Shown: positions 1 through 6,313 of the stretch, piece by piece
Position numbering within the stretch: the first letter of the stretch is position 1
How the letters are laid out: each line of letters starts with the position of its first letter
Assembly (NCBI GenBank): GCA_018710805.1
Contig: DVJG01000025.1
Location: forward strand, 1-10,219
Length of the DNA stretch: 10,219 nt
Direction of reading: 5' to 3'
Source of the DNA: Candidatus Faecousia faecipullorum
Lineage (GTDB): Bacteria; Bacillota; Clostridia; Oscillospirales; Oscillospiraceae
Notes under the pieces: model-generated
The model's database searches: none
What the model was told of the DNA's origin: nothing
The model's input: the letters and a program-made list of their open reading frames with translations, nothing else
Position numbers and translations under genes: made by a program

Positions 1-171
1 GGCGAAGAAGCCGCCCATGAGCTCCGGCAGGCAGTGCTGGCCCTGTACCCCAACGCCAGATTCCAGCTGGAGCAGACCCAAGGCCTGTGCAGCTTCTACG
101 CCGAGGAAGGCGGCCTCATCATCGCCTTCGAAGGCAGCTTCAATGAGAAAAACGACAATCGGAAGTTCTAA
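1..171 (+). CDS. Probable DegV-family protein, C-terminal 56 residues (5' truncated by the window)
   Basis: Frame 1 is open from the first base and ends at TAA 169-171, directly before a strong terminator, so this is the 3' end of a real gene. The visible tail carries the motif LCSFYAEEGGLIIAFEG after a helical stretch ending ALYPNARF. From memory, clostridial DegV-family proteins often end in a similar C-x-F-Y-A-E-x-G-G-L segment. DegV (FakB-type) proteins bind a fatty acid and present it to the kinase FakA for phosphorylation and membrane-lipid synthesis. The N-terminal domain and lipid-contacting residues are off-window, so the family call rests on the tail alone. It is convergent with dapH and shares its terminator, with no sign of functional linkage. 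Coding is confident; the product is moderate. Confidence 0.6.
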   Translation, partial: GEEAAHELRQAVLALYPNARFQLEQTQGLCSFYAEEGGLIIAFEGSFNEKNDNRKF

Positions 172-205
172 AAAATGGCGCACCATTTGTTGGTGCGCCA
201 TTTTT
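171..205. terminator. Bidirectional intrinsic terminator between the DegV-like gene and dapH
   Basis: TGGCGCACCA (176-185) pairs perfectly with TGGTGCGCCA (191-200) around the 5-nt loop TTTGT. The stem is extended by five A (171-175) opposite five T (201-205). Read on either strand, a GC-rich hairpin is followed by a T run, so it can stop both the leftmost gene, whose stop codon overlaps its base, and dapH, whose stop lies 7 nt away. Confidence 0.88.
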
Positions 206-211
206 ATGCAG

Positions 212-904
212 TTACAGCGTTCGCAGTGCCTCCACCAGTGCGGTCTTTCCGGCGGTTTTTTCGTCCTTCACCTTAATCACTCTTGCGGGGCATCCGGCCA
301 CTACAGTTCCGGGTGCCACGTCCTCCACCACCACGGCTCCGGCGGCCACCACGGCGTCATGGCCGATACGGCAGCCCTCGATGACCACGGCGTTGGCACC
401 GATGAGCACGTTGTCCTCCACAATGACGGGGGTAGCCGAGGCGGGCTCAATGACCCCGGCCAGCACTGCGCCTGCGCCTACGTGGCAGTTTTTGCCCACA
501 GTGGCCCGGCCGCCCAGGACGGCGCCCATGTCAATCATGGTGCCCTCTCCCACCACGGCGCCGATGTTCAAAATGGCGCCCATCATAATCACGGCGTTTT
601 TGCCGATTTCCACCTGCTCCCGAATGATTGCGCCGGGCTCAATGCGGGCGGGGACATTTTTCATGTCCAGCATGGGAATGGCGGAGTTGCGGCAGGTATT
701 TTCAATTTCCACGTGGGAAAACTTGTGGCTTTCCAGCACGGGGGCCACGTCCTTCCAGTCGCCGAAGACGATTTTGCAGCCGGGTCCGGCGAGAAATTCC
801 TGGCAGCCCGGGAAGCATACGGGTTCCGTCTCCCAGACGTAGACCTTCACAGGGGTCTTTTTTTCGGATGTGCGGATATATTCAATGATCTCCTGAGCGT
901 TCAT
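212..904 (-). CDS. dapH: 2,3,4,5-tetrahydropyridine-2,6-dicarboxylate N-acetyltransferase (tetrahydrodipicolinate acetylase)
   Basis: This cytosolic enzyme transfers acetyl from acetyl-CoA to tetrahydrodipicolinate, opening the acetylase branch of meso-DAP/lysine synthesis. The protein is 230 aa, close to the usual length of about 235. An N-terminal alpha/beta part (about 1-85, starting MNAQEIIEYI) precedes a left-handed beta-helix of hexapeptide repeats (about 90-205), including ILNIGAVVGEGTMIDMGAVL and VIVEDNVLIGANAVV, typical of DapH. I chose ATG 904 over an in-frame ATG at 1093 because AAGGAG lies just upstream and the extension does not look like the family. The neighbouring dapL/patA genes favour acetyl over succinyl: the succinylase branch uses a DapE-type M20A hydrolase instead. 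Cys residues in the last coils (EGCRIG, AGCPAR) are unremarkable. High confidence. Confidence 0.93.
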   Translation of the reverse strand: MNAQEIIEYIRTSEKKTPVKVYVWETEPVCFPGCQEFLAGPGCKIVFGDWKDVAPVLESHKFSHVEIENTCRNSAIPMLDMKNVPARIEPGAIIREQVEIGKNAVIMMGAILNIGAVVGEGTMIDMGAVLGGRATVGKNCHVGAGAVLAGVIEPASATPVIVEDNVLIGANAVVIEGCRIGHDAVVAAGAVVVEDVAPGTVVAGCPARVIKVKDEKTAGKTALVEALRTL

Positions 905-923
905 GGCGATTCTCCTTACATTT

Positions 924-935
924 GATAGGGCTATC
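924..935. promoter_or_regulatory. Short palindrome, candidate operator at the dapH start region
   Basis: GATAG-GG-CTATC is a perfect 5-bp inverted repeat with a 2-bp centre. It lies at the predicted dapH transcription start and touches the proposed -10 box. The position suits an operator, but the repeat is short and could be chance; no regulator is recognised. Confidence 0.28.
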
Positions 936-961
936 CTACCACCTTTTTCTCCCAAGTGCAA
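933..961 (-). promoter_or_regulatory. Candidate sigma-A promoter of dapH
   Basis: On the minus strand TTGCAC (961-956) and TAGGAT (938-933) are separated by exactly 17 bp, predicting a start near 926, about 22 nt before the dapH ATG. The -35 box is poor (3 of 6 consensus bases); the -10 box matches 4 of 6. Support comes mainly from spacing and from lying in the divergent gap. Confidence 0.45.
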
Positions 962-969
962 GCAGGAAA

Positions 970-998
970 TTGACAAGGCTCTGCCATCGTGGTACCAT
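970..998 (+). promoter_or_regulatory. Candidate sigma-A promoter of the dapL-patA operon
   Basis: A perfect -35 TTGACA (970-975) is followed after 17 bp by TACCAT (993-998), 4 of 6 matches to the -10 consensus. The predicted start is near 1005, giving a leader of under 20 nt that holds only the G-rich ribosome site (GGGGGG at 1011-1016). This leaves no room for a lysine riboswitch or T-box. It stands back-to-back with the dapH promoter, their -35 boxes 8 bp apart. Confidence 0.62.
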
Positions 999-1022
999 AG
1001 ACAAAATATAGGGGGGTATTTT

Positions 1023-2111
1023 ATGCAAATCATCGACGACCGCCGCTCCCTCCACGCCATTGCGGAGCTGGACCGGGACCTTCCCGAGACCATGGATTAT
1101 CTGAAAAACGCTTTAAACGGGCTTCCCTGCCGGCTCTTTTGCCCTATGGAGGGTGCCCTTGCCGCCTTTTTTGACTTTGGGCAGGATTCCGCCATCGCCT
1201 TCCGGGCCGACGCAGACGCCCTGCCCATCCCGGAAAAATCCGGTTCTCCCTACGCCTCCCGCCACCCGGGGAAAATGCACGCCTGCGGCCACGATGGACA
1301 TATGGCAATTCTGCTGGAGCTGGCCCGTCGCCTCAGCGGGAAAGGGGCCCTGCCCCACAACGTCCTGCTGGTGTTCCAGCCCGCCGAGGAAACCACCGGA
1401 GGCGCCCGGGACCTGTGCCAAACCGGGATTTTTGAGCAGTACCATGTAAAGGCCATTTTCGGCCTGCACCTCTGGCCGGGACTTCCCCCAGGGGAAATTT
1501 ACAGCCGAAAGCGGGAGCTTATGGCCCGGTCCTGCGAGGTAGACGTGGATATCTGGGGAAAGTCCGCCCATATTGCAAAAGCGGGCCTGGGCATCGACGC
1601 TCTGGAGGCCGGGGCAGAATTCTATCGCCGGGCCATTGCCCTTGAGCGGTCCCTGCCGAAATCCGTATTCCGGCTTCTGAAATTCGGGAAAATGTCCAGC
1701 GGCACGGTCCGCAACGCACTGTCCGCCCACACCCGGCTGGAAGGGTCCCTGCGGGCGTTCCAGGACGAGGTGTTTCTGGGCCTGCAGCAGGGCCTTCGGG
1801 ACATCGGCCGGGAGATTGAGGCGGAATTCGGGGCAAAGGTAGAGATTCACATGAACAGCGGCTATCCGGCGGTGTGGAACCCCGATGCACTCTACGACAA
1901 GGTGGCATCCCAGGTCCCTTTCCGGGAGCTGGAAGCGCCGTCTATGACCGCCGAGGACTTTTCCTGGTACCAGAAGCACCTGCCGGGGATGTTCTTCTTC
2001 CTGGGGCTGGGAGATACCCCTGCCCTTCATGCGGACAACTTTGATTTTGACGAGACGCTTCTTGTCAGCGGCGCAGACTTCTTTGAGAAACTTGCGGAGG
2101 TAAATTTATGA
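1023..2111 (+). CDS. dapL: M20D-family amidohydrolase, probable N-acetyldiaminopimelate deacetylase
   Basis: It is predicted to remove acetate from N-acetyl-L,L-diaminopimelate, giving L,L-DAP in the acetylase branch. The 362-aa protein has the M20D two-metal site: HACGHDGH (86-93; Cys88, His90), the AEETTGGA acidic pair Glu122/Glu123, His149 in GLHLWPG, and a C-terminal ligand His336 in ALHADNF. SAHIAKAG (181-188) lies in the dimerisation lid. I chose ATG 1023 because a G-rich ribosome site lies just upstream and an in-frame ATG at 903 would run through the divergent promoters. Its last codons overlap patA by ATGA, implying translational coupling. The M20D family also contains hippurate and other aminoacyl hydrolases, so the exact substrate rests on the dapH/patA context, which is strong. 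Confidence 0.86.
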   Translation: MQIIDDRRSLHAIAELDRDLPETMDYLKNALNGLPCRLFCPMEGALAAFFDFGQDSAIAFRADADALPIPEKSGSPYASRHPGKMHACGHDGHMAILLELARRLSGKGALPHNVLLVFQPAEETTGGARDLCQTGIFEQYHVKAIFGLHLWPGLPPGEIYSRKRELMARSCEVDVDIWGKSAHIAKAGLGIDALEAGAEFYRRAIALERSLPKSVFRLLKFGKMSSGTVRNALSAHTRLEGSLRAFQDEVFLGLQQGLRDIGREIEAEFGAKVEIHMNSGYPAVWNPDALYDKVASQVPFRELEAPSMTAEDFSWYQKHLPGMFFFLGLGDTPALHADNFDFDETLLVSGADFFEKLAEVNL

Positions 2112-3241
2112 TTCCCCTGAACCAAAATCTGAATTCTCTCACCCGCAGTGCCATCCGGGTCTATACCAATCTGGCAAAGGCCACCCCGGGATGCGTCATG
2201 CTCACCATTGGCGAGCCGGATTTTGATACGCCGGAGGAAATCAAAGCCGCCGCGGTTTCCGCTCTCGCCGGGGGACAGACCCACTATGCGCCCAACCAGG
2301 GCACGGAAGCCCTCCGGAAAGCCGTGGCAGACTTTGAGACCCGCCGGGGCAACGCCGTGACATCGGACCAGGTGCTCATCACCGTGGGCGCCTGTCAGGC
2401 ACTGTTTACGGCCCTCCTTGGCATTCTGAATCCCGGAGAGGAGCTCATTGTGCCCACCCCGGGCTTCGTCCTCTATGAGACCATCGCCGCCATTGCAGGA
2501 GCCAAAACCGTTCCTTTGGACCTAAGCAAAACAGGCTTTCAAATCGACGAAAAGGCATTGAATGACGCCATCACCCCGAAAACCAAGGCCATTATCCTGA
2601 ACTCCCCCTGTAACCCCACAGGCGCGGTATTCAGCGAAGAAAGCCTTGGGGCGGTGAAGCGGGCGGTGCTGGGAAAGCCCATTTTTGTCATCAGCGACAA
2701 TGTCTATAACCGCCTGAGCTACTGCGGTGCCTGTCCGGATCTGAGCCTGGACCCGGACTTAAAGGACCAGCTGATTCTCTGTCAGAGCTTCTCCAAGCCC
2801 TACGCCATGACCGGATGGCGCATCGGGTACCTCACCTGCCCGGATTACGTCATGGACCGGCTGCTCCTGCTCAGCGCTGCAACCATCACCGCCGTGCCCA
2901 CCTTCCTTCAGGATGCCGCCGTGACGGCTCTGGAAACCGACACGGAACCCATGCGCCGGGTCTACGAGCAGCGCAGAAACTACGTCTGCCGCCGTCTGAG
3001 GGAAATGGGCCTCTCCTTCCCGGAACCCATGGGTGCCTTCTACGTATTCCCCAGCATTGAAAAATTCGGCCTGAGCTCCGCGGAATTCTGCACCCGGATG
3101 ATTAAGGAGGCCAAGGTCGCCGCCGTGCCCGGAAGCTGCTTTGGCTCCGAGGGCTACATCCGCCTGAGCTACTGCTGCAGCGATGAAACCCTGAGAATCG
3201 GCCTTGACCGCATGGCGGATTTTCTCAAAACCCTGGGCTGA
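2108..3241 (+). CDS. patA: Class I/II PLP aminotransferase, probable N-acetyl-L,L-diaminopimelate aminotransferase
   Basis: It is predicted to transfer the amino group from glutamate to N-acetyl-2-amino-6-oxopimelate, the step between DapH and DapL. The 377-aa protein shows the fold-type I signature: GEPDFDTPE near 36-43, NSPCNPTG with Asn169, DNVY with Asp197 and Tyr200, the PLP lysine Lys230 in SFSKPYAMTGWRIGY, and the carboxylate-binding Arg352 in YIRLSY. The start ATG overlaps the dapL stop (ATGA) with GGAGG at 2096-2100, so the two genes are coupled. In sequence type it also resembles aspartate aminotransferases and MalY/PatB-like enzymes; a broader specificity is possible. Gene context is the main reason for the patA call. 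Confidence 0.85.
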   Translation: MIPLNQNLNSLTRSAIRVYTNLAKATPGCVMLTIGEPDFDTPEEIKAAAVSALAGGQTHYAPNQGTEALRKAVADFETRRGNAVTSDQVLITVGACQALFTALLGILNPGEELIVPTPGFVLYETIAAIAGAKTVPLDLSKTGFQIDEKALNDAITPKTKAIILNSPCNPTGAVFSEESLGAVKRAVLGKPIFVISDNVYNRLSYCGACPDLSLDPDLKDQLILCQSFSKPYAMTGWRIGYLTCPDYVMDRLLLLSAATITAVPTFLQDAAVTALETDTEPMRRVYEQRRNYVCRRLREMGLSFPEPMGAFYVFPSIEKFGLSSAEFCTRMIKEAKVAAVPGSCFGSEGYIRLSYCCSDETLRIGLDRMADFLKTLG

Positions 3242-3268
3242 TTCCATCTTTCGCGAAATTGCACAAAA

Positions 3269-3302
3269 AATTCCCGGGGCATTGCAAGATGCCTCGGGAT
3301 TT
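3269..3302 (+). terminator. Hairpin after patA, weak terminator candidate
   Basis: A stem of about 10 bp plus an A/T base pairs the left arm TCCCGGGGCAT with the right arm ATGCCTCGGGA (one G-T wobble) around the loop TGCAAG. It lies 27 nt after the patA stop. The downstream tract is only ATTTGATAAAAT, so termination may be partial. Its right half overlaps the proposed murI promoter. Confidence 0.45.
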
Positions 3303-3310
3303 GATAAAAT
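3282..3310 (+). promoter_or_regulatory. Candidate sigma-A promoter of the murI operon
   Basis: TTGCAA (3282-3287) and TAAAAT (3305-3310) are spaced by 17 bp and match 4 of 6 and 5 of 6 consensus bases. The predicted start near 3317 gives a leader of about 45 nt. The -35 box lies in the loop of the hairpin behind patA. Confidence 0.52.
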
Positions 3311-3325
3311 AGGAGTTGTGTATTT

Positions 3326-3346
3326 TGATTTTGTATCCCAAAATCA
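3326..3346 (+). promoter_or_regulatory. Perfect 8-bp palindrome in the murI leader, candidate operator or RNA hairpin
   Basis: TGATTTTG (3326-3333) and CAAAATCA (3339-3346) form a perfect inverted repeat around TATCC. It lies about 10-30 nt downstream of the proposed start and ends 3 nt before the GGAGG of murI (3350-3354). It could be a repressor site or an AU-rich hairpin next to the ribosome site. No regulator is recognised. Confidence 0.42.
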
Positions 3347-3347
3347 T
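3328..3347 (+). repeat. 20-nt element upstream of murI, repeated with a 7-nt insertion upstream of the phage capsid gene
   Basis: ATTTTGTATCC followed directly by CAAAATCAT occurs here. The same two blocks, in the same order and orientation relative to the downstream gene, recur on the minus strand at 9157-9131, separated by GATATCC. The match is by direct reading; its meaning is unknown. Confidence 0.5.
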
Positions 3348-3361
3348 TTTGGAGGTGCGCT

Positions 3362-4129
3362 ATGAAGAAAACCGATGCCATCGCCGTTTTTGATTCCGGC
3401 GTTGGCGGCATCAGCGTCCTGGGAGAACTCCGGCGGCTTCTTCCCGGGGAGCGCTACCTCTATTTCGGGGACTCCGCCAATGCCCCCTACGGCACCCGGC
3501 CTACGGCGGAGGTTCAGGCCCTGACCTTTGCGGCAGTGGAGCGGCTTCTCTGGGAGACCCCCCTGAAAGCCCTGGTCATCGCCTGCAATACCGCCACCAC
3601 CGCCGCTGTCTCCGCCCTGCGCCGGAAATATCCGGAGCTCATCATCATCGGCATCGAGCCCGCTCTGAAACTGGCTGCCAGCCGCTTCCCCGGGGGAAAC
3701 ATCGGAATTATGGCCACGGAAGTTACCCTGCGGGAGGAGAAATTGGGTCACCTCATGGACCGTGTGGCGGACCACTGCCAGATTCATAAAATTCCCGCAC
3801 CGGGGCTGGTGGAGCTTGTGGAGCAGGGACTTGCCGACAGTCCCCAGGCGGAGGCCCTTCTATCCGGTATTCTGGGACCCTATGTGGGAAAGCTGGACGC
3901 CCTGGTTCTGGGCTGTACCCACTACCCCTTCGCATCCAAACGGATTTCTGCCGTCTTAGGCCCCGGTACCGCCCTCATTGACGGCGGCGCCGGCACCGCC
4001 AGAGAGACACAGCGGCGGTTGGCGGAGGCCGGGCTGGTGGAAAACGGCCCGGGAAGCCTCACCATGACCAACAGCGCTCCGGACCCCGAGATGCTGGAGC
4101 TTTCCTGGAAACTTCTACATACCTTCTAG
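3362..4129 (+). CDS. murI: Glutamate racemase
   Basis: It interconverts L- and D-glutamate in the cytosol, supplying D-Glu for the second residue of the peptidoglycan stem peptide. The 255-aa protein has every family hallmark: FDSGVGG (10-16; Asp11, Ser12), YFGDSANAPYG (34-44), the first catalytic cysteine Cys75 in ACNTATT, and the second, Cys185, in LGCTHYPF. The length is normal. The start ATG follows TTTTGGAGGTGCGCT, a good ribosome site. It heads a four-gene plus-strand run; its stop TAG lies in front of the AGGAGG of udk, with a 9-nt gap. The leader contains a perfect palindrome that may control it. Co-location with DAP genes fits a shared role in wall-precursor supply. Very confident. 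Confidence 0.96.
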   Translation: MKKTDAIAVFDSGVGGISVLGELRRLLPGERYLYFGDSANAPYGTRPTAEVQALTFAAVERLLWETPLKALVIACNTATTAAVSALRRKYPELIIIGIEPALKLAASRFPGGNIGIMATEVTLREEKLGHLMDRVADHCQIHKIPAPGLVELVEQGLADSPQAEALLSGILGPYVGKLDALVLGCTHYPFASKRISAVLGPGTALIDGGAGTARETQRRLAEAGLVENGPGSLTMTNSAPDPEMLELSWKLLHTF

Positions 4130-4138
4130 GAGGAGAAT

Positions 4139-4762
4139 ATGGACAATAACATTTTGGTCATCGGCATTGCCGGAGGCACCGGCAGCGGAAAAACCACCCT
4201 GATGAACCGCCTCATTGAGCGTTTCGGGGCGGAAGTCTCGGTCCTGAGCCACGACAACTACTATAAACGCCACGACGAGCTGAGCTATGAGCAGCGGTGC
4301 CTTCTCAATTATGACGAGCCGGACGCTTTGGAAACGGACCTCATGGCAAGGCACCTGGACCGTCTGCGCCGCGGCGAGAGCATCCAGTGCCCGGTCTACG
4401 ACTTCACCCTCCACAACCGCTCCGACGAAACCGTGACCATCGTGCCCAAAAAGGTCATCATCGTAGAGGGCATTCTCATTTTCACGGACAAGCAGCTCCG
4501 GGAGCTCATGGACATCCGCATTTTCGTGGACACCGATGCCGACGTGCGGCTCTGCCGCCGCATCAAGCGGGACGTCAACAAACGCGGGCGAACCCTGGAA
4601 AGCGTTCTGGAGCAGTACCAGAATACCGTAAAGCCCATGCACGAAATGTATGTGGAGCCCAGCAAGAAATACGCGGACATCGTGGTCCCCGAGGGCGGCA
4701 AGAACCTGGTGGCCCTGGACCTTATTATGGGCCGCATCAAACGCCACTTGGAGGAAGCATGA
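4139..4762 (+). CDS. udk: Uridine/cytidine kinase (or close uridine-kinase-like P-loop kinase)
   Basis: It phosphorylates uridine and cytidine to UMP and CMP in pyrimidine salvage. The 207-aa protein has the Walker A loop GIAGGTGSGKTT (9-20, Lys18), the HDNYYKRHDEL segment (38-48) with the conserved Asp-x-Tyr-Tyr, NYDEPDA (58-63), CPVYDFTLHNR (84-94) contacting the base, VEGILIF (109-115), and RRIKRD (140-145) followed by the lid. This order and length are classic for Udk; phosphoribulokinase is related but lacks the uridine-site pattern. The ribosome site AGGAGG lies immediately after the murI stop. Its own stop overlaps the next ATG (ATGA), so the HAD gene is translationally coupled to it. 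Confidence 0.93.
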   Translation: MDNNILVIGIAGGTGSGKTTLMNRLIERFGAEVSVLSHDNYYKRHDELSYEQRCLLNYDEPDALETDLMARHLDRLRRGESIQCPVYDFTLHNRSDETVTIVPKKVIIVEGILIFTDKQLRELMDIRIFVDTDADVRLCRRIKRDVNKRGRTLESVLEQYQNTVKPMHEMYVEPSKKYADIVVPEGGKNLVALDLIMGRIKRHLEEA

Positions 4763-5382
4763 CATACGAAAGCCTGATTTTTGACATTGACGGAACCCTT
4801 TGGGACTCCCGGGAGCTGGTGGCCCAGGGCTATAACATTCAGCTCAGAGCCGAGGGCCTGGAAAAATACTGTGTCACCGCCCAGGACCTCAAACCCCTTT
4901 TCGGACGGGTCATGACGGAGATCGCCGACGCACTTTTCCCGTTCCTGCCGGAAGGGGAGCGCTACGGCCTTATGGAGCGGTGCATGGCAACGGAGAATCG
5001 GTTCCTTCACGATAACCCCTGTCACATCGGCTACCCCAAGGTGGCCCAGACCATCCACGCACTGTCCAAGAAGCACCGTCTCTTCATCGTCAGCAACAGC
5101 CAGCGGGGCTACCCCGATCTGTGCATCGAAAAGCTGGGCCTGGGCGAGGATATCCGGGGCCATCTCTGCTTCGGCGATACAGGCACCAGCAAGGGGAAAA
5201 CCATCCGCGCTCTTATGGAGCGATACCATATTGAAAACTGCGCCTATGTAGGCGACACCCAGGGAGATTATGAGGCAACCCTGGAAGCCGGCATTCCATT
5301 TATCTGGGCCGCCTACGGCTTTGGAACCCCCGCAGGCTTTGACGCCAGAATCGACGCTTTTTCCGACCTTCTGACCCTATGA
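4759..5382 (+). CDS. HAD-superfamily phosphatase, phosphoglycolate-phosphatase-like
   Basis: This is a small-molecule phosphatase of 207 aa. Motif I is FDIDGTLWD with nucleophile Asp9 and acid/base Asp11. Motif II is Ser112 in IVSNS, motif III a lysine in GTSKGK (Lys145 or Lys147), and motif IV VGDTQGD with Asp166 and Asp170. A helical cap lies between motifs I and II (about 16-90), the C1 layout of Gph, YjjG and pyrophosphatase PpaX-like enzymes. GGAGG at 4750-4754 and the 4-nt overlap with udk fix the ATG 4759 start; an in-frame ATG at 4387 lies inside udk and is rejected. The substrate cannot be read from sequence. Coupling to uridine kinase suggests, as inference only, a nucleotide or sugar-phosphate clean-up role. 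Confidence 0.87.
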   Translation: MTYESLIFDIDGTLWDSRELVAQGYNIQLRAEGLEKYCVTAQDLKPLFGRVMTEIADALFPFLPEGERYGLMERCMATENRFLHDNPCHIGYPKVAQTIHALSKKHRLFIVSNSQRGYPDLCIEKLGLGEDIRGHLCFGDTGTSKGKTIRALMERYHIENCAYVGDTQGDYEATLEAGIPFIWAAYGFGTPAGFDARIDAFSDLLTL

Positions 5383-5398
5383 GAAAGGATGTATTCCA

Positions 5399-6271
5399 TT
5401 GAGCATTGCCATTGATACGGTCTGCCTTCAGTGCCATATGGAGCGGAACCTGCAGCTTGCCCGAACCCTGGGCACCGAAGAAGAGGCCATGGCCTTCGCC
5501 AAGGACCTGATGCAGATGTACCTGACCGCTCCCGAAGGCATCAGCTCCCCCTGGTTCGGCCCCCGGACTGCGGAGCTTTTCCACCAGCACTACGGTCTGC
5601 CCATTGACCGCTACCGCCAGGAGAAAATCGACTCCAACAAATTTGTCCTGGAGCGGCTGGACCTCATCCGGGAACGGGTGCAGGAGGCCCGGGACCCGGT
5701 CTATGCCGCCCTGCAATTTTCCATTCTCGGCAATTATCTGGACTTTTCCGCCCTTCGGGGCCAGGTGAGCTTTGAAAAGCTCGCGGAAATGCTGGACGCC
5801 GCCCGGGACATTTCCCTGGATGCGGATGCCTACCGCAAGTTCCGCCAGGACCTGGCTCAGGGCAAAACCTTGCTTGTGCTTACGGATAACGCAGGCGAAA
5901 TTGGCTTCGACCGCATTCTGGCCGAGACGATTTTTGAAGTCTTCCCAAACCTTGCCATTACCTTCTGCGTCCGCGGCGGCATCACCCAGAACGACGCCAC
6001 CCGGGAAGACGCGGCGGAAATGGGGATTCCCTTCCCCGTCATCGACAACGGAAACCTGGTCCCCGGCACCCAGCTGGACCAGCTGGGCGACGAGGCCAGC
6101 CAAGCGCTTCACACTTCCGATGTGATTCTCGCCAAGGGCATGGCAAACGTGGAAACCATGTTCGGCTGCGGCCTGAACGTCTACTACGCCTTCCTCATCA
6201 AATGCCACCGCTTCGTGGACCGCTTCGGAAAGCCCATGTTCACCCCCATGTTCCTCCGGGAACGAGGCTAA
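5399..6271 (+). CDS. DUF89/ARMT1-like metal-dependent damage-control phosphatase
   Basis: DUF89 proteins are metal-dependent phosphatases thought to remove side-product or damaged phosphometabolites. This 290-aa protein is of prokaryotic length and carries an N-terminal C-L-Q-C pair (Cys9, Cys12), the signature LTDNAGEIGFD (161-171; Asp163, Asn164, Glu167, Asp171), QNDATRED (197-204), DNGNLVPG (216-223) and DVILAKGMAN (241-250; Asp241, Lys246). The start is TTG 5399: AAAGGA at 5384-5389 is well spaced from it, and the next in-frame ATG (codon 14) would delete the conserved Cys pair. It lies 16 nt after the HAD gene and is the last gene before a strong terminator. Pairing of two phosphatase families in one operon is notable; the actual substrate is unknown. 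Confidence 0.9.
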   Translation: MSIAIDTVCLQCHMERNLQLARTLGTEEEAMAFAKDLMQMYLTAPEGISSPWFGPRTAELFHQHYGLPIDRYRQEKIDSNKFVLERLDLIRERVQEARDPVYAALQFSILGNYLDFSALRGQVSFEKLAEMLDAARDISLDADAYRKFRQDLAQGKTLLVLTDNAGEIGFDRILAETIFEVFPNLAITFCVRGGITQNDATREDAAEMGIPFPVIDNGNLVPGTQLDQLGDEASQALHTSDVILAKGMANVETMFGCGLNVYYAFLIKCHRFVDRFGKPMFTPMFLRERG

Positions 6272-6281
6272 ATAGAATTCT

Positions 6282-6312
6282 GCCCCGCAGGAACCATCCT
6301 GCGGGGCCTTTT
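6282..6312 (+). terminator. Strong intrinsic terminator of the murI-udk-HAD-DUF89 operon
   Basis: GCCCCGCAGGA (6282-6292) pairs perfectly with TCCTGCGGGGC (6297-6307) around ACCA, followed by CTTTT. It begins 10 nt after the DUF89 stop. Read from the phage side, the hairpin is followed only by AGAATTCTATTT, so termination of phage transcripts here would be weaker. Confidence 0.92.
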
Positions 6313-6313
6313 C

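Noticed and set aside
17..925. A 302-codon plus-strand open frame opposite dapH
   Set aside because: Its His/Gly-rich translation is the mirror of the hexapeptide repeats of dapH. It also crosses a strong terminator and the real stop of the leftmost gene.
903..1022. Extended starts for dapL (ATG 903) and dapH (ATG 1093)
   Set aside because: Both extensions run across the divergent promoter region, add residues unlike the families, and have worse ribosome sites than ATG 1023 and ATG 904.
905..1022. Lysine riboswitch or T-box leader before the DAP genes
   Set aside because: Predicted leaders on both strands are about 20 nt, far too short, and no T-box or lysine-riboswitch core is visible.
4115..6208. 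Long minus-strand open frames opposite udk, the HAD gene and the DUF89 gene
   Set aside because: They are high-GC antisense shadows without family motifs. The plus-strand genes have catalytic motifs, ribosome sites and coupled starts.
6276..6313. Phage attachment site at the host/phage junction
   Set aside because: No direct repeat partner is visible in the window, and the other end of the element is outside it. The sequence is fully explained as a terminator.
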